A DNA stretch of 64,000 bases from Chelativorans intermedius (GCF_025398255.1 NZ_JAODNW010000002.1:62001-126000); one strand, 5' to 3'; numbered from the stretch's first letter, positions 1-9,647 are shown. The notes: generated by a model not told the origin, from the letters alone. Numbers and translations: made by a program.

Positions 1-2
1 AG

Positions 3-791
3 ATCGAAGGCATGAGCTCCGTCGGGCCTGCAACGCTGCCCGGCTGGACAGGCGTCGATCCGATGCCGCTCATCGCCCGCGCCACCGGCCAGCCCGTCTC
101 CCTCGACAACGATGCGACGGCAGCCGCGGTGGGCGAACGGCTCTATGGCGCAGGGCGCCAGATCATGAGCTTCTGCTATCTCTATTTCGGTGTCGGACTG
201 GGCCTTGGCGTCATCCAGGAGGGCCGGCCGCTGCGTGGCGCCTTCGGCAATGCCGGCGAGATCGGCCACATCAATCTCGCCCCGCGCAACCGCCGGGGAG
301 CCTACGGCCCCGAGGGCGCGCTGGAGCGGTTCGCCTCCGTCTTCGCGCTGCGTGAGCGGCTGGCCGCCGCCGGCCGCCAGGCAGCGACCATCGAGGCGCT
401 CGCCGCGCTTCATGCAGCAGGCGACGCGGTGATGCGGGACTGGATCGCAGAAGCAGCCGACTATCTGGCACCCACCGTCGCCATGCTGGAAAACGTTTTC
501 GATCCCGAGACCATCATCTTCGGCGGCGGGCTGCCCGATGCGGTGCTCGACGCGGTGATCGAGGCACTGGAGCCGCTGCCGGTTTCCGTCGCCACCCGGC
601 GCAGCCGCGCCCTGCCGCGCGTCATCCGCGGCCAGACCGGCCAGCTCACCGCTGCCCTGGGTGCTGCAGCGCTGCCGCTGCTCGAAACGGTTTCGCCCCA
701 TCTCAGCCTCGCACCGGCACCGCAACAGCCGCCGGTCGAAGAAGCGCAGACACCCAACGAAGGAGAGGCAGGCCATGCTGAGCCATCGTGA
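3..791 (+). CDS. ROK-family protein, 5' end outside window
   Basis: The reading frame is open to the left edge, so this is the C-terminal part (about 260 residues) of a ROK (Repressor, ORF, Kinase) protein. The DND segment followed by ATAAA, the glycine-rich phosphate region (FGVGLGLGV) and GNAGEIGH are typical ROK sugar-binding/kinase-fold motifs. The family's usual zinc motif (CxCGxxGC) is absent: the stretch after GEIGHINLAP has no cysteine. It could be a kinase or a ROK regulator, because the N-terminal region that would show a helix-turn-helix is missing. It overlaps the next gene by 17 bases, so the two are probably one transcript. Confidence 0.8.
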   Translation: MEGMSSVGPATLPGWTGVDPMPLIARATGQPVSLDNDATAAAVGERLYGAGRQIMSFCYLYFGVGLGLGVIQEGRPLRGAFGNAGEIGHINLAPRNRRGAYGPEGALERFASVFALRERLAAAGRQAATIEALAALHAAGDAVMRDWIAEAADYLAPTVAMLENVFDPETIIFGGGLPDAVLDAVIEALEPLPVSVATRRSRALPRVIRGQTGQLTAALGAAALPLLETVSPHLSLAPAPQQPPVEEAQTPNEGEAGHAEPS

Positions 792-3168
792 ACGCCTGCA
801 TCGCCGCAGGGCGCGGCCGGCACTTGTCGAACTGCACCGGGCGCTGAGCCGCCTGAAATCGACGCTCACCGTCATGAACACGGGCGCCCATCCCGACGAT
901 GAGCACAGCGGCATGCTGGCGGTCTTGCGCCTTGCTTATGGCATGCGCGTCGTCATCGCCTGTTCGACCCGCGGCGAGGGCGGCCAGAATGCGCTCGGGC
1001 CGGAGCGCGGCGGAGCGCTGGGCGTGGTGCGGACGCGCGAGATGGAAGAGGCCGCCCGCACGCTTGACGCCGACGTGGTGTGGCTCGGCCATGGGCCGGA
1101 TGACCCGGTGCATGATTTCGGCTTCTCCAAGGATGGCCGCGACACCCTGGCCCGCTGGGGGCGCGAGCGCATCGTCGAGCGGCTTGTGCGCGCCTACCGC
1201 GCCGAGCGGCCCGACATCGTCATCCCCGCCTTCCTCGACGTGCCCGGCCAGCACGGCCACCACCGCGCCATGACGCAGGCGGCCGAAGAGGCGGTGCGGC
1301 TTGCCGCCGACCCGCATGCCTTTCCCCAGCACCTGAAGGAAGGACTCACCCCCTGGGAGGTTGCCAAGTTCTATCTGCCGGCGTGGTCCGGCGGCGGCGG
1401 CACCTATGACGACGAACTGCCGCCGCCCGATGTCACGGTGCGGGTGCGCGCGCCTGGCCGCGATCCGGCCACCGGCGCAGCCCACGCCGAGATCGGCGAG
1501 TGGTCTCGCAGCTTTCATGCCACCCAGGGCATGGGTGTCTGGCGTCCCGAGCCGCAGACGGACTGGCCCCTGCATCTGAAGCTCGCAGGGCAGGGGACGG
1601 AAAGCGACATTTCAGAGGGCCTGCCGGCCAGGCTCGCCGACCTTGCCCGCGGCCTCGGCCATGCCACGGCCGAACAACTCGAAGCCGCACAAGCGCACGT
1701 GGATCGCGCCCTCGACGCCTTTCCGCATCGTGAGCGCATCATCGAAGCCCTCGCCGCGGCAGCGCGCCATATCGAAATCGCACAAGCCCGCCTGTCACGC
1801 GAGGAGCAGCAGCGTTTCGGCCATCGACTGGCGCGCAAGCGCGTCGAGATCGACGCAGCACTGGGGGTGGCTGCCGGCATCGTGGCGACGGTCTGGGCCG
1901 AGCCGGCCGCCCTTGCCCCGGGCAGCCGGGGCAAGCTTCATGTGCATCTGGGGCCACGCGATGCCGCCTCACCCGTCGAGATCGACCTGCTCCTGCCGGA
2001 AGGCATTTCCGGCGGAACGGCCATCCACGACGCTTCGGTCACCACCTTCCCGATCGCGGTTGCGCGCGCCGCGCCCATCGGCAATGCCTATCCGCCCTCC
2101 TTTTCCAGCCTTCTGGGGCGGCCGGGCCTGCGTGTGGCGCTCCGGACCGAGATCGGTGGCCGCACGGTGACCCTTTTTGCCGAACCGGAAGAGCCGGTTG
2201 AGATCGTGCCGGCCCATTCCGTCACTCTTGCGCCCGATGCCCTCATCGTCTCCACCCGCGCCCGGCCCGGCTCCCGTTCCGTCCGTGCGCGCGTCGATGG
2301 CCCCGCCGCCTCGCTTGCGCTCGAAAGCACGAACGGCGCTGCTGCACGGCGCGAGGGCGAAGGTTTCCGTGTGGACATCGCGCCCGACATCGCGCCGGGC
2401 CGATACAGCCTCGACGCAACGGTGGATGGCGCGCCGGCCTATCGGCAGACGCCGATCACCTACCCGCATATCGGGCGGGCGCGGTTCGTCTCCCGTCAGA
2501 ACCTGGACATGCTGGTGGTCGACCTGCTTCTGCCCCAGAATGCGCGGGTGGGGTATGTCGGTGGCGGGGCGGACCGCGTCGGCCTGTGGCTGCGGCGCAT
2601 GGGCCTCGACGTCACGGAGCTCGATGAGACCGACCTGCGGGGCGATCTGAAGCGCTTTACCACCATCGTCGTGGGCATCCTTGCCTTCGGCCTGCGGGCT
2701 GACCTTGCGGAGGCCGTGGGCCGCCTCAACCGCTGGGTCGAGGAGGGGGGGCATCTTCTGACCCTTTACCACCGGCCCGGCGACGGCTGGCTGCCGGAGA
2801 GGACACCGCCGCGGCGGTTGGTCATCGGTTCTCCCTCCCTGCGCTGGCGCGTGACGAACCCGGCAGCACCGGTCGAGTTTCTCAGGCCCCGCCATCCGCT
2901 TCTGAGCCGGCCGAACGCCATCACGGCGCAGGATTTCACCGGCTGGGACAAGGAGCGCGGTCTTTATTTCGCCAGCCAGTGGGACGGGGCCTACGAGCCC
3001 TTGCTTGCCATGAGCGATGCCGGCGAGGCGCCCCTTGAAGGCGCTCTCCTGTCTGCCTCGATCGGCCGTGGACGGCACACCCACACAAGCCTCGTGCTGC
3101 ACCATCAGCTCGACCGGCTGGTGCCGGGGGCCTTCCGCCTCATGGCCAATCTCGTCCAGCCGGCCTGA
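775..3168 (+). CDS. PIG-L family deacetylase with C-terminal glutamine-amidotransferase-like domain
   Basis: A 797-residue protein. Residues about 30-250 form a PIG-L (LmbE-like) metal-dependent de-N-acetylase domain: AHPDDEHSG (H39, D41, D42) supplies zinc ligands and QHGHH near residue 160 the later histidine. A beta-rich middle region follows, and the last roughly 220 residues resemble a ThuA/class I amidotransferase-like fold (VGYVGGGADRVGLWLRRMG). The start at 775 is preferred over in-frame upstream codons because AGGAG lies about 9 bases before it and the predicted protein then begins close to the domain. It likely removes acetyl groups from an amino-sugar conjugate. The exact substrate is unknown. 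Co-transcription with the ROK gene (17-base overlap) fits a sugar-related role. Confidence 0.85.
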   Translation: MLSHRERLHRRRARPALVELHRALSRLKSTLTVMNTGAHPDDEHSGMLAVLRLAYGMRVVIACSTRGEGGQNALGPERGGALGVVRTREMEEAARTLDADVVWLGHGPDDPVHDFGFSKDGRDTLARWGRERIVERLVRAYRAERPDIVIPAFLDVPGQHGHHRAMTQAAEEAVRLAADPHAFPQHLKEGLTPWEVAKFYLPAWSGGGGTYDDELPPPDVTVRVRAPGRDPATGAAHAEIGEWSRSFHATQGMGVWRPEPQTDWPLHLKLAGQGTESDISEGLPARLADLARGLGHATAEQLEAAQAHVDRALDAFPHRERIIEALAAAARHIEIAQARLSREEQQRFGHRLARKRVEIDAALGVAAGIVATVWAEPAALAPGSRGKLHVHLGPRDAASPVEIDLLLPEGISGGTAIHDASVTTFPIAVARAAPIGNAYPPSFSSLLGRPGLRVALRTEIGGRTVTLFAEPEEPVEIVPAHSVTLAPDALIVSTRARPGSRSVRARVDGPAASLALESTNGAAARREGEGFRVDIAPDIAPGRYSLDATVDGAPAYRQTPITYPHIGRARFVSRQNLDMLVVDLLLPQNARVGYVGGGADRVGLWLRRMGLDVTELDETDLRGDLKRFTTIVVGILAFGLRADLAEAVGRLNRWVEEGGHLLTLYHRPGDGWLPERTPPRRLVIGSPSLRWRVTNPAAPVEFLRPRHPLLSRPNAITAQDFTGWDKERGLYFASQWDGAYEPLLAMSDAGEAPLEGALLSASIGRGRHTHTSLVLHHQLDRLVPGAFRLMANLVQPA

Positions 3169-3172
3169 GGCA

Positions 3173-4039
3173 ATGCAGCCATCGCCGGAGCGGCGGGCAG
3201 AGCGGATCGGTGTGATCTGGCTGCTTGCGGACATGACGCTGATCTCCGCCATGGCCGCCCTCGTCAAGATGGAGGGCGCGCAATACCCGGCGATCCAGCT
3301 CGTTTTCCTGCGTTCGGTGGTGGGTGTGGTGATCATCCTGCCGCTCGTCTGGCGCCATCGGCGCGAGATCCGGCACACGCGCCACACCGGCCGGCACATC
3401 TTCCGCATCACCTGCAACGCCCTGGCGCTGACGGGCAACTTCGCGGCCCTGGCCGCCTTGCCGCTGGCCCTTGTCAGCGCCATCGGCTTCACCCGCCCTC
3501 TTGTCGTGATGCTGCTTGCCGTGCTGCTTCTGGGGGAGCGCATCTCCACCATCCGCTGGCTCGGTGCCGCGCTGGGTCTTGCCGGCGTGTTGGTCATGGT
3601 GGCGCCGGGTCACGTGCCGCTCGATCCCGGCCTTGCCGCGGCATTCGCCTCGGTGCTGTTCGGCTCGCTTGCCGTGGTTCAGACGCGTGCTCTCAAGGAT
3701 GAGAACACCACGGTTCTGATGGTCTTCTATACCGTGGGGCTCAGCCTTATTTCCGCTGTTCCAGCCGCCATGACGTGGCAGCCGGTCCAGCCGGCGGACT
3801 GGGCGCCGCTGCTTGCCATCGGGATCCTGGCCCAGCTTGGCCAATATTGTTTCCTGCGCGCCTATCAGACGGCGCAGGCCAACGTGCTTGCGCCCTTCGG
3901 CTACCTTTCCATCATCTTCGCCACGGCGACCGGCTATCTCCTTTTTGGCGAGGTGCCGCGCCTCACCACCATGGCCGGGGTTCTCGTCATCCTGCTTTCC
4001 CTCCACATCACTCGCCTTCTGGACAACCGTCGCGGATAG
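3173..4039 (+). CDS. DMT (EamA) family transporter
   Basis: A 288-residue integral membrane protein with about ten hydrophobic segments arranged as two EamA repeats, the normal size for drug/metabolite transporters. The first repeat ends near VLLLGERISTIRWLGAALGL and the second near YLLFGEVPRLTTMAGVLVI, both classic EamA signatures (GE...). The start at 3173 lies 4 bases after the PIG-L stop codon, so the genes are probably translated from one message. Transporters of this family export small metabolites such as amino acids or their derivatives across the inner membrane. The substrate cannot be read from sequence. Confidence 0.9.
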   Translation: MQPSPERRAERIGVIWLLADMTLISAMAALVKMEGAQYPAIQLVFLRSVVGVVIILPLVWRHRREIRHTRHTGRHIFRITCNALALTGNFAALAALPLALVSAIGFTRPLVVMLLAVLLLGERISTIRWLGAALGLAGVLVMVAPGHVPLDPGLAAAFASVLFGSLAVVQTRALKDENTTVLMVFYTVGLSLISAVPAAMTWQPVQPADWAPLLAIGILAQLGQYCFLRAYQTAQANVLAPFGYLSIIFATATGYLLFGEVPRLTTMAGVLVILLSLHITRLLDNRRG

Positions 4040-4223
4040 CAAAGCGGCAGGATCGTCGCCGATTCAAAGCCGGCAAAATATATATGCGGACCAGGTGATC
4101 GCGCAACATTCGCCAGCGCAAGATTCGCGAAGAAGTGTGCCGGTTGAAATAAGAATATCAGCCTCTATCCTCGGCGGTTACATCGTCAAAGCGACACCCA
4201 GCAACTGGAAGCGAGGCCGGCGG

Positions 4224-6569
4224 ATGCCATTTTTTCTTCGTCATGTTGTTCTTGCGCTGCTCGTCCTGCCCCTTCTGGCGGGAGCGGCCGGTGCACAGGC
4301 CGAGGGCCCGGACCCGCAGGCGGCGGCGGACGGCGCCTCGCAGCCGGGCTATGCCGCCATGGCCGACATTCTGGAAGACGAGGCGGCGCGCAACGCGCTG
4401 ATCGCGCAGCTGCGTCGCCTTGCCGCCGGACAGGGCGCCGAGGCCGCATCGCCGGCCGAACAGGTGCCGCTGGCGCGCCGGATCGCCAGCGCCACGAACG
4501 GCCTCATCGAGGAGATCGCCGCGGAGGCCGCGGAAGCCTATCGGCGCATCCTCAGCCTCCAGATGGATTCGGTCTCCTCGCAAGGGGTGGCCGGTCTCGC
4601 GCAGGCGACCTTCGATCTTGGCGTGCTGGTTGCCGTCGTGGCCGTCGTCATGTGGCTGTCGCGCCTGGCGGCAGGCGGCCTCTACCGCCGTATCGCCGGC
4701 TGGGCCGCGCGTGCGCACGGTTCGGCCCACTGGATGCGGCGCGGCCTGGCCACCCTCGGCGCTGCCCTGATCGATCTCGCCGCCATCGCCATCGGCTGGT
4801 TGGCCGGCCATGGCGTCGCCCTGCTTGCGCTTGGCGAGCAGGCGGGGCGCATGGATGCAAGCCAGTCGTTCTTTCTCAACGCCTTTCTGGTGGTCGAGAC
4901 CGCAAAGGTGGCGATCCGCCTCTTCTTCTCCACGCGGCATGAGGACCTGCGCCTCTTGCCGGTCACAGCGGAGGATGCGGCCTACTGGGAAAGCCGGGCC
5001 TCGCGTCTTGCGAGCCTGCTGGGCTACGGGATTCTGGTTGTCGAGCCGATCGTCGAACTCAATCTCGGAACGGCGCTCGGGTTCGTCACAGGGGCCGTCG
5101 TCTACGGGCTGGCGCTTGCCCTGATCATCGTCGTGGTGCGCCAGAACCGGGAGCCGGTGAGGCAGGGGCTTCGCGCCATGGCCGAGCGCAGCCGCACCCG
5201 TCTTGCGAATGTGCTTCTGGGAACCCTGTCCCACATCTGGCACATCGTTGCGATCGCCTATGCGGCGGTGCTTGCACTGCTTCTGCTCCTGCGCCCGGAA
5301 TCGGCCCTCTCCTTCATCATCGGCGCGACGCTTCAGACCATCCTGGCAGTGGCGGCGGGCGTGCTCCTTTCGATCCTGATCGACAGGGCGATGGCCCTCG
5401 GCATCCGGCTGAAACCGCAGACGCGCGTGCGGTTTCCCATGCTGGAAGAACGGTTGAACGCCTTCGTGCCCGCCGCATTGCGGGGCGTGCGCGTCTTCAT
5501 CGCTCTCCTCGTCGCCGCCGTGGTGCTGGACGCCTGGCGGATCGTCGACTTCTTCGCCTGGATCCGTTCGGAATCGGGCCTCAACGTCATCGGCACCATC
5601 GTCACCATTGCCTTTGTGCTGGCCGCCGCCTTCGCAATCTGGCTGTTTGTCTCCTCCTGGATCGAGCATCGCCTCAACCAGCAGGCCGAGGCCGACAGCA
5701 TGCTGGCCGCTTCCAGGGCGCGCCAGCGCACGCTGCTGACGATCTTCCGCAACGCCTTCACCATCGCGCTCGTCGTCATGGCGCTGATGGTCACCCTGTC
5801 CGAACTGGGCCTCGATATCGGGCCGTTGCTGGCAGGCGCGGGCGTGTTGGGCCTGGCCATCGGCTTCGGGGCGCAGAAGCTGGTGCAGGACGTGATCACC
5901 GGCGTGTTCATCCAGCTCGAAAACGCCATCTATACCGGCGACGTCGTCACCGCCTCCGGCATTACCGGCGTGGTGGAGAAGCTGACCATCCGCTCCGTGG
6001 GCATTCGCGATCTTTCGGGCACCTATCACATCATCCCGTTCTCCTCCGTCGATACGGTCTCGAACTTCATGCGCGGCTTTTCCTACCATGTCGGGGAGTA
6101 CGGGGTGGCCTATCGGGAGAATGTGGATGAGGTGATCGAGGTGATGAGGCAGGCTTTCGAGGAACTGCGCGAAAACCCCGAACACGCCGCCAGCATCATC
6201 GACGATCTGGAGGTGCACGGCGTGACCGCCTTTGCCGATTCTAGCGTCAATGTGCGCATACGCATCAAGACGCTGCCCGGCCAGCAATGGGCCGTCGGAC
6301 GCGCCTACAACGCCATCATCAAGAAGCGCTTCGACGCGGCGGGCATCGAGATCCCCTTCCCGCACGTCACGCTCTATTTCGGCGAGGACAAGAAGGGCTC
6401 CGCGCCGCCTGCGCCGATCAGGATCGTCGAGCCCCAGAGCGTCGATGGCGGGGACATGCAGTCGAAGGCAGAGCCGAGGAAACCGCAGCGCAGGAAGACG
6501 GCAAGGCGAAAGCCGCCGCAGCCCGCCGAAGGCGGGCAACCGGACCTGCCCTCCGAGGAGGAGCTTTAG
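4224..6569 (+). CDS. Large MscS-family mechanosensitive channel
   Basis: A 781-residue inner-membrane protein. The start at 4224 gives a clean signal-like N-terminus (FLRHVVLALLVLPLLAGAAGAQA). A periplasmic segment and many hydrophobic helices follow. Residues about 540-700 hold the MscS core: the pore helix GAGVLGLAIGFGAQKLVQD and the beta domain with GDVV...GVVEKLTIRSVGIRDLSG. The tail after about 730 is charged and lysine/proline-rich. Length and layout are like the YbiO/MscK-type large channels, which release solutes on hypo-osmotic shock. A 184-base gap separates it from the DMT gene, so it probably has its own promoter. Confidence 0.88.
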   Translation: MPFFLRHVVLALLVLPLLAGAAGAQAEGPDPQAAADGASQPGYAAMADILEDEAARNALIAQLRRLAAGQGAEAASPAEQVPLARRIASATNGLIEEIAAEAAEAYRRILSLQMDSVSSQGVAGLAQATFDLGVLVAVVAVVMWLSRLAAGGLYRRIAGWAARAHGSAHWMRRGLATLGAALIDLAAIAIGWLAGHGVALLALGEQAGRMDASQSFFLNAFLVVETAKVAIRLFFSTRHEDLRLLPVTAEDAAYWESRASRLASLLGYGILVVEPIVELNLGTALGFVTGAVVYGLALALIIVVVRQNREPVRQGLRAMAERSRTRLANVLLGTLSHIWHIVAIAYAAVLALLLLLRPESALSFIIGATLQTILAVAAGVLLSILIDRAMALGIRLKPQTRVRFPMLEERLNAFVPAALRGVRVFIALLVAAVVLDAWRIVDFFAWIRSESGLNVIGTIVTIAFVLAAAFAIWLFVSSWIEHRLNQQAEADSMLAASRARQRTLLTIFRNAFTIALVVMALMVTLSELGLDIGPLLAGAGVLGLAIGFGAQKLVQDVITGVFIQLENAIYTGDVVTASGITGVVEKLTIRSVGIRDLSGTYHIIPFSSVDTVSNFMRGFSYHVGEYGVAYRENVDEVIEVMRQAFEELRENPEHAASIIDDLEVHGVTAFADSSVNVRIRIKTLPGQQWAVGRAYNAIIKKRFDAAGIEIPFPHVTLYFGEDKKGSAPPAPIRIVEPQSVDGGDMQSKAEPRKPQRRKTARRKPPQPAEGGQPDLPSEEEL

Positions 6570-6570
6570 C

Positions 6571-6665
6571 CCGGTTCACCGTTTCAATGAAACGCCGATC
6601 CGGTCCATCTCTTTGTTTTTGCCGCATTTGTGCGACGCCAGATGATTCCATCCGGCTGCAAGATG
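6571..6665 (+). repeat. Interspersed palindromic repeat, copy 1
   Basis: One of three closely related copies of about 95 bases in this window (others near 14.6 and 26.0 kb). It contains CGTTTCAATGAAACG, an inverted repeat, then a spacer with GCCGCATTTGTGCGACG, then a hairpin with arms CCAGATG and CATCCGG (perfect CCAGATG/CATCTGG in copy 3). It begins right after the channel gene stop codon, in a gap between convergent genes. The family is not one I can name. Confidence 0.85.
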
Positions 6666-6973
6666 CCGTAGCCGGCGTATTCTGGATGCACGTTGCCCGG
6701 CCGGATCAACCGCTTCGCTGCTGCCTCTTCGGGGTGACTCCCGGCTGTCTCGCGAAGCTTTCGGAGCGTGTCGTGGCGAGGCGCGCCGCCAATCGCCCCA
6801 TGGTGACAAAGCCTGGAAGAATCTTAAGGACTTTCATGTTCAGCCACGCCATCTCATCGACCGGAGGCGGTCCGGCCGTTCAAGCCGATTGAAGGCTGCC
6901 GCCCCCATGAGCGGTCAGCTTCATGGAGAAGGCGCAGCGGACCTCGGCTTATGGGTACCAAGCGCTCCTCCCG
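6666..6973. other. Gene-free stretch between convergent genes
   Basis: About 308 bases between repeat copy 1 and the end of the LacI-type regulator gene. No reading frame here has a plausible start, ribosome site and composition together. No terminator with a T-run was found. I see nothing recognisable. Confidence 0.5.
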
Positions 6974-7993
6974 CTATTGCGGCGCCGGCCCCGTGGAATC
7001 TCCAAGAATGAGGGGGACCGGCCATAGCTCTCCGATCGAGCCGGGGTCGCGGCCTTCCAGCATTTCGAGCAGGAGCTCGCCGATCCGGGAACCGGCGGCA
7101 CGCAGCGAGGACTGCGTGGTCGTCAGGCTCGGGATCATGGTCTGCGGGTTGAGATAGGGAAACACATCGTCATGGGCGACCATCGAGACGTCGCGGCCCA
7201 GAGTGAGGCCGCGGGAGCGGATGGCCCGGGAGATCCCCATCGCCATCGTCACCGCGCTGGTGAGAATGGCGGTCGGGGGCGCCTTCAGGGAAAGCCAGCC
7301 ATCGGCGATGGCATAGCCGGTCATGTCGGTGAGGTCGCTGTTGCTGATCAGGGCGGGATCGGGCGCAATGCCATATTCGGCAAGCGCGTCGCGGTATCCC
7401 TTTTCGCGATGATGGGTGTAGGTGTAGCCCGCCGGTCCGTTGGCGAGTGCGATGCGCTCGTGCCCGAGCTGCAGAAGATGGCGCGTGGCGCGCCGGAAGG
7501 CGCCCTCATTGTCCACGTCCAGCCAGGCATGAGGGACGTTGGAGCGCGTGCGGCCATGCAGGATGAACGGCATGCCGCGTCTGGTCAGAAGCGGAATCCG
7601 TTCATCGGCCAGGGTCGGCATGCTCAGAACCAGCGCATCCACCTGTCTGCTCGATATGATGCGCTCATAGGCGCGCATCTCGTCCTGCAGTTCGACCGGA
7701 ATGAGCACGATGTCGAACTCCTTGCGGATGAGATGCGTGCCAAGACCTGCGATGAATTCCAGGAAATGGGGGTTCATGAGCCGGTCGCTGTTGGCGGGGA
7801 GGATAAGGCCGATCGCGCCCGCCCGCCCCGTCGCCAGACGCTGTGCGCTGGCATTCGGCCTGTAGCCGAGCTTTACGGCCGCCTCCTCGACGCGCCGGCG
7901 CGTCGCCTCGGCCACGTCGGAATGCCCGTTCAAGGCCCTGCTGACCGTGGTCTGTGACAATCCCAGCATCTCTGCCAGGGTCTTCATGTTCAT
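6974..7993 (-). CDS. thuR: LacI-family repressor of the trehalose operon (ThuR-like)
   Basis: A 339-residue LacI/GalR regulator. The N-terminal helix-turn-helix is MKTLAEMLGLSQTTVSRALNG followed by the hinge region YRPNASAQRLATGR, and a periplasmic-binding-like effector domain follows (AIGLILP...). It is divergent from the thu transport operon, as is thuR in rhizobia, so the ligand is probably trehalose or a related disaccharide. Two operator-like palindromes sit in the shared 388-base control region, one about 32 bases from this start codon, suggesting autorepression. The alternative in-frame ATG at 7987 would shorten it by two residues. Confidence 0.85.
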   Translation of the reverse strand: MNMKTLAEMLGLSQTTVSRALNGHSDVAEATRRRVEEAAVKLGYRPNASAQRLATGRAGAIGLILPANSDRLMNPHFLEFIAGLGTHLIRKEFDIVLIPVELQDEMRAYERIISSRQVDALVLSMPTLADERIPLLTRRGMPFILHGRTRSNVPHAWLDVDNEGAFRRATRHLLQLGHERIALANGPAGYTYTHHREKGYRDALAEYGIAPDPALISNSDLTDMTGYAIADGWLSLKAPPTAILTSAVTMAMGISRAIRSRGLTLGRDVSMVAHDDVFPYLNPQTMIPSLTTTQSSLRAAGSRIGELLLEMLEGRDPGSIGELWPVPLILGDSTGPAPQ

Positions 7994-8024
7994 CGCGTTT
8001 CCCCGCCGCTGCCGATGAAAGCCG

Positions 8025-8042
8025 ATCCGAAGCGCTTTCGAT
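8025..8042. promoter_or_regulatory. LacI-type operator upstream of thuR
   Basis: ATCCGAAGCGCTTTCGAT is an 18-base near-palindrome centred on the GCGC typical of LacI-family operators. It differs from a perfect inverted repeat by two base pairs and closely matches the second operator centred 232 bases away. It lies about 32 bases upstream of the regulator start codon, where it could repress that gene or form a DNA loop with the second site. Confidence 0.75.
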
Positions 8043-8223
8043 TTTCTGTTGTCCGGGGAGAGCGAAAAGACCGCTTCCCCAAGGCCTCAGGCACCATTTT
8101 ACACCAAGCGGGTGGACGGACAATGCCGCCACTTCCATCAAAAAAAGAAACGACCGCAATTATTTAGGATGAATGTCGGTAACATCAAGCTGCCCGGCCA
8201 CTCAAGGCACGGCATCGGCGGGA

Positions 8224-8274
8224 TTGACAAGGGATGGGAGTGGTTCTAGCTTCCACATCCGAAGCGCTTCGGAT
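8224..8274 (+). promoter_or_regulatory. thuE promoter with perfect LacI operator
   Basis: A TTGACA -35 box (8224-8229), a 17-base spacer and a weaker TAGCTT -10 box (8247-8252) are followed at once by the perfect 18-base palindrome ATCCGAAGCGCTTCGGAT (8257-8274). A repressor on this palindrome would cover the likely transcription start. This is the only strong sigma-70-like promoter in the 388-base divergent region. Confidence 0.7.
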
Positions 8275-8381
8275 ACCTGCGAATTCGCTTCAGGGAGCAG
8301 CGGGGTTTTGCGCTCCGCGGACGGTCAGGAAGGCGCCGGCAAGGGAGGAGCCCGGCGGGCGCCAAATGCGGGAGGACGAGA

Positions 8382-9647
8382 ATGCACGGAAAATTCTTGA
8401 CGGCGGGCGTGGCCGCTTGCGCTCTGCTGGCGGTGGCCGGGGCGCGCGCGGCCGAGGTGAACTACGCCGCCGGCATCACCGGCAACGCGGTGCAGGTCTT
8501 CGAGGAGCTTGTCGCCCCGTGGGAGGAAGCAACCGGGCATGATGCCAGGCTGGTGCCGATGCCGGCGTCGACCACCGACCAGTTCGGCCAGTATCGCCTG
8601 TGGCTTGCGGCACAGAACAAGGACATCGACCTCTACCAGACCGACGTGATCTGGGCCCCGCAGCTGGCGGAGCACTTCGTCGATCTCAAGGAGGCCGCAG
8701 GCGATCTGGTGGAGAAGCACTTCCCGTCCATCATCGAGTCCCAGACCGTGGATGGAAGGCTGGTGGCGCTGCCGCTCTTCACGGATGCTCCGGCGCTCTA
8801 CTACCGCAAGGACCTTCTTGAAAAGCATGGTGCGGCGGTGCCGACCACCTGGGAGGAGCTCACCGAAACGGCCCGCAAAATCCAGGACGCCGAGCGCGCC
8901 GAAGGCAATGGCGACATCTGGGGCTTCGTGTGGCAGGGCAATGCCTATGAGGGCCTGACCTGCAACGCGCTCGAATGGATCAAGTCCTTCGGCGGCGGCC
9001 AGATCGTGGAGCCCGACGGCACCATCTCCGTCAACAACGAGGCGGCCATTGCGGCCCTCGATCTCGCGGCCAGCTGGCCCGGCACCATCTCGCCGCAGGG
9101 CGTCCTGGCCTACAAGGAGGAGGAAGCCCGGGGTGTCTGGCAGACCGGCAATGCCGTCTTCATGCGCAACTGGCCCTACGCCTACGGGCTTGGAAACGGC
9201 GACGACAGCGCCGTGAAGGGCAAGTTCGACGTCACCGTGCTGCCGAGGGGCGGCGACAGCGATACCTCCGCTGCCACGCTCGGCGGCTGGAACGTCGCCG
9301 TTTCCAGATATTCCGATGAGCAGGAGGCCGCGATCTCGCTTGCCGTCTATCTGGCAAGCCCCGAGGCACAGAAGCGGCGGGCCCTGATCGCCTCCAATCT
9401 TCCGACCATCATCGACCTTTACGACGACCCCGAAATCGCGAAGGAGCAGCCCATCATCCCGCGCTGGAAGGATGTGTTCCTGCAGGCGGTGCCGCGCCCC
9501 TCTGCGCCGACGAAGACGGCCTACAACGAGGTCTCCTCGCTGTTCTGGAGCGCGGTTCACGACACGCTGTCCGGCAACGGTACGGCCGCCGAGAATCTCG
9601 AGATTCTGGAGGCGGATCTGGAAGCGCTGAAGGGCGACGGCTGGTAG
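8382..9647 (+). CDS. thuE: Trehalose/maltose-type ABC substrate-binding protein (ThuE-like)
   Basis: A 421-residue periplasmic binding protein with a Sec signal peptide (about residues 1-23, ending ARA|AEV). The body has the family 1 carbohydrate-binding fold, with motifs such as LYQTDVIWAPQLAEHFVDL and FTDAPALYYRKDLLEKHG. As first gene of a thuEFGKAB-ordered set it should capture trehalose or related alpha-glucosides for the ThuFG permease. The assignment rests on gene order and on the highly recognisable ThuA downstream. The 5' leader carries the LacI operator. Confidence 0.85.
   Translation: MHGKFLTAGVAACALLAVAGARAAEVNYAAGITGNAVQVFEELVAPWEEATGHDARLVPMPASTTDQFGQYRLWLAAQNKDIDLYQTDVIWAPQLAEHFVDLKEAAGDLVEKHFPSIIESQTVDGRLVALPLFTDAPALYYRKDLLEKHGAAVPTTWEELTETARKIQDAERAEGNGDIWGFVWQGNAYEGLTCNALEWIKSFGGGQIVEPDGTISVNNEAAIAALDLAASWPGTISPQGVLAYKEEEARGVWQTGNAVFMRNWPYAYGLGNGDDSAVKGKFDVTVLPRGGDSDTSAATLGGWNVAVSRYSDEQEAAISLAVYLASPEAQKRRALIASNLPTIIDLYDDPEIAKEQPIIPRWKDVFLQAVPRPSAPTKTAYNEVSSLFWSAVHDTLSGNGTAAENLEILEADLEALKGDGW

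Noticed and set aside
4158-6539. Long open frame (about 790 codons) antisense to the channel gene
   Set aside because: It mirrors the codon bias of the plus-strand gene, has no family resemblance and the plus-strand protein is clearly real.
6571-6665. Repeat copy read as a rho-independent terminator
   Set aside because: The hairpins lack a following T-run and the conserved sequence extends well beyond them, so it is better described as a repeat element.
8025-8274. The two thu operators as a CRISPR-like or direct repeat pair
   Set aside because: Only two copies, palindromic, with LacI-type GCGC centres and in a promoter region; clearly operators.
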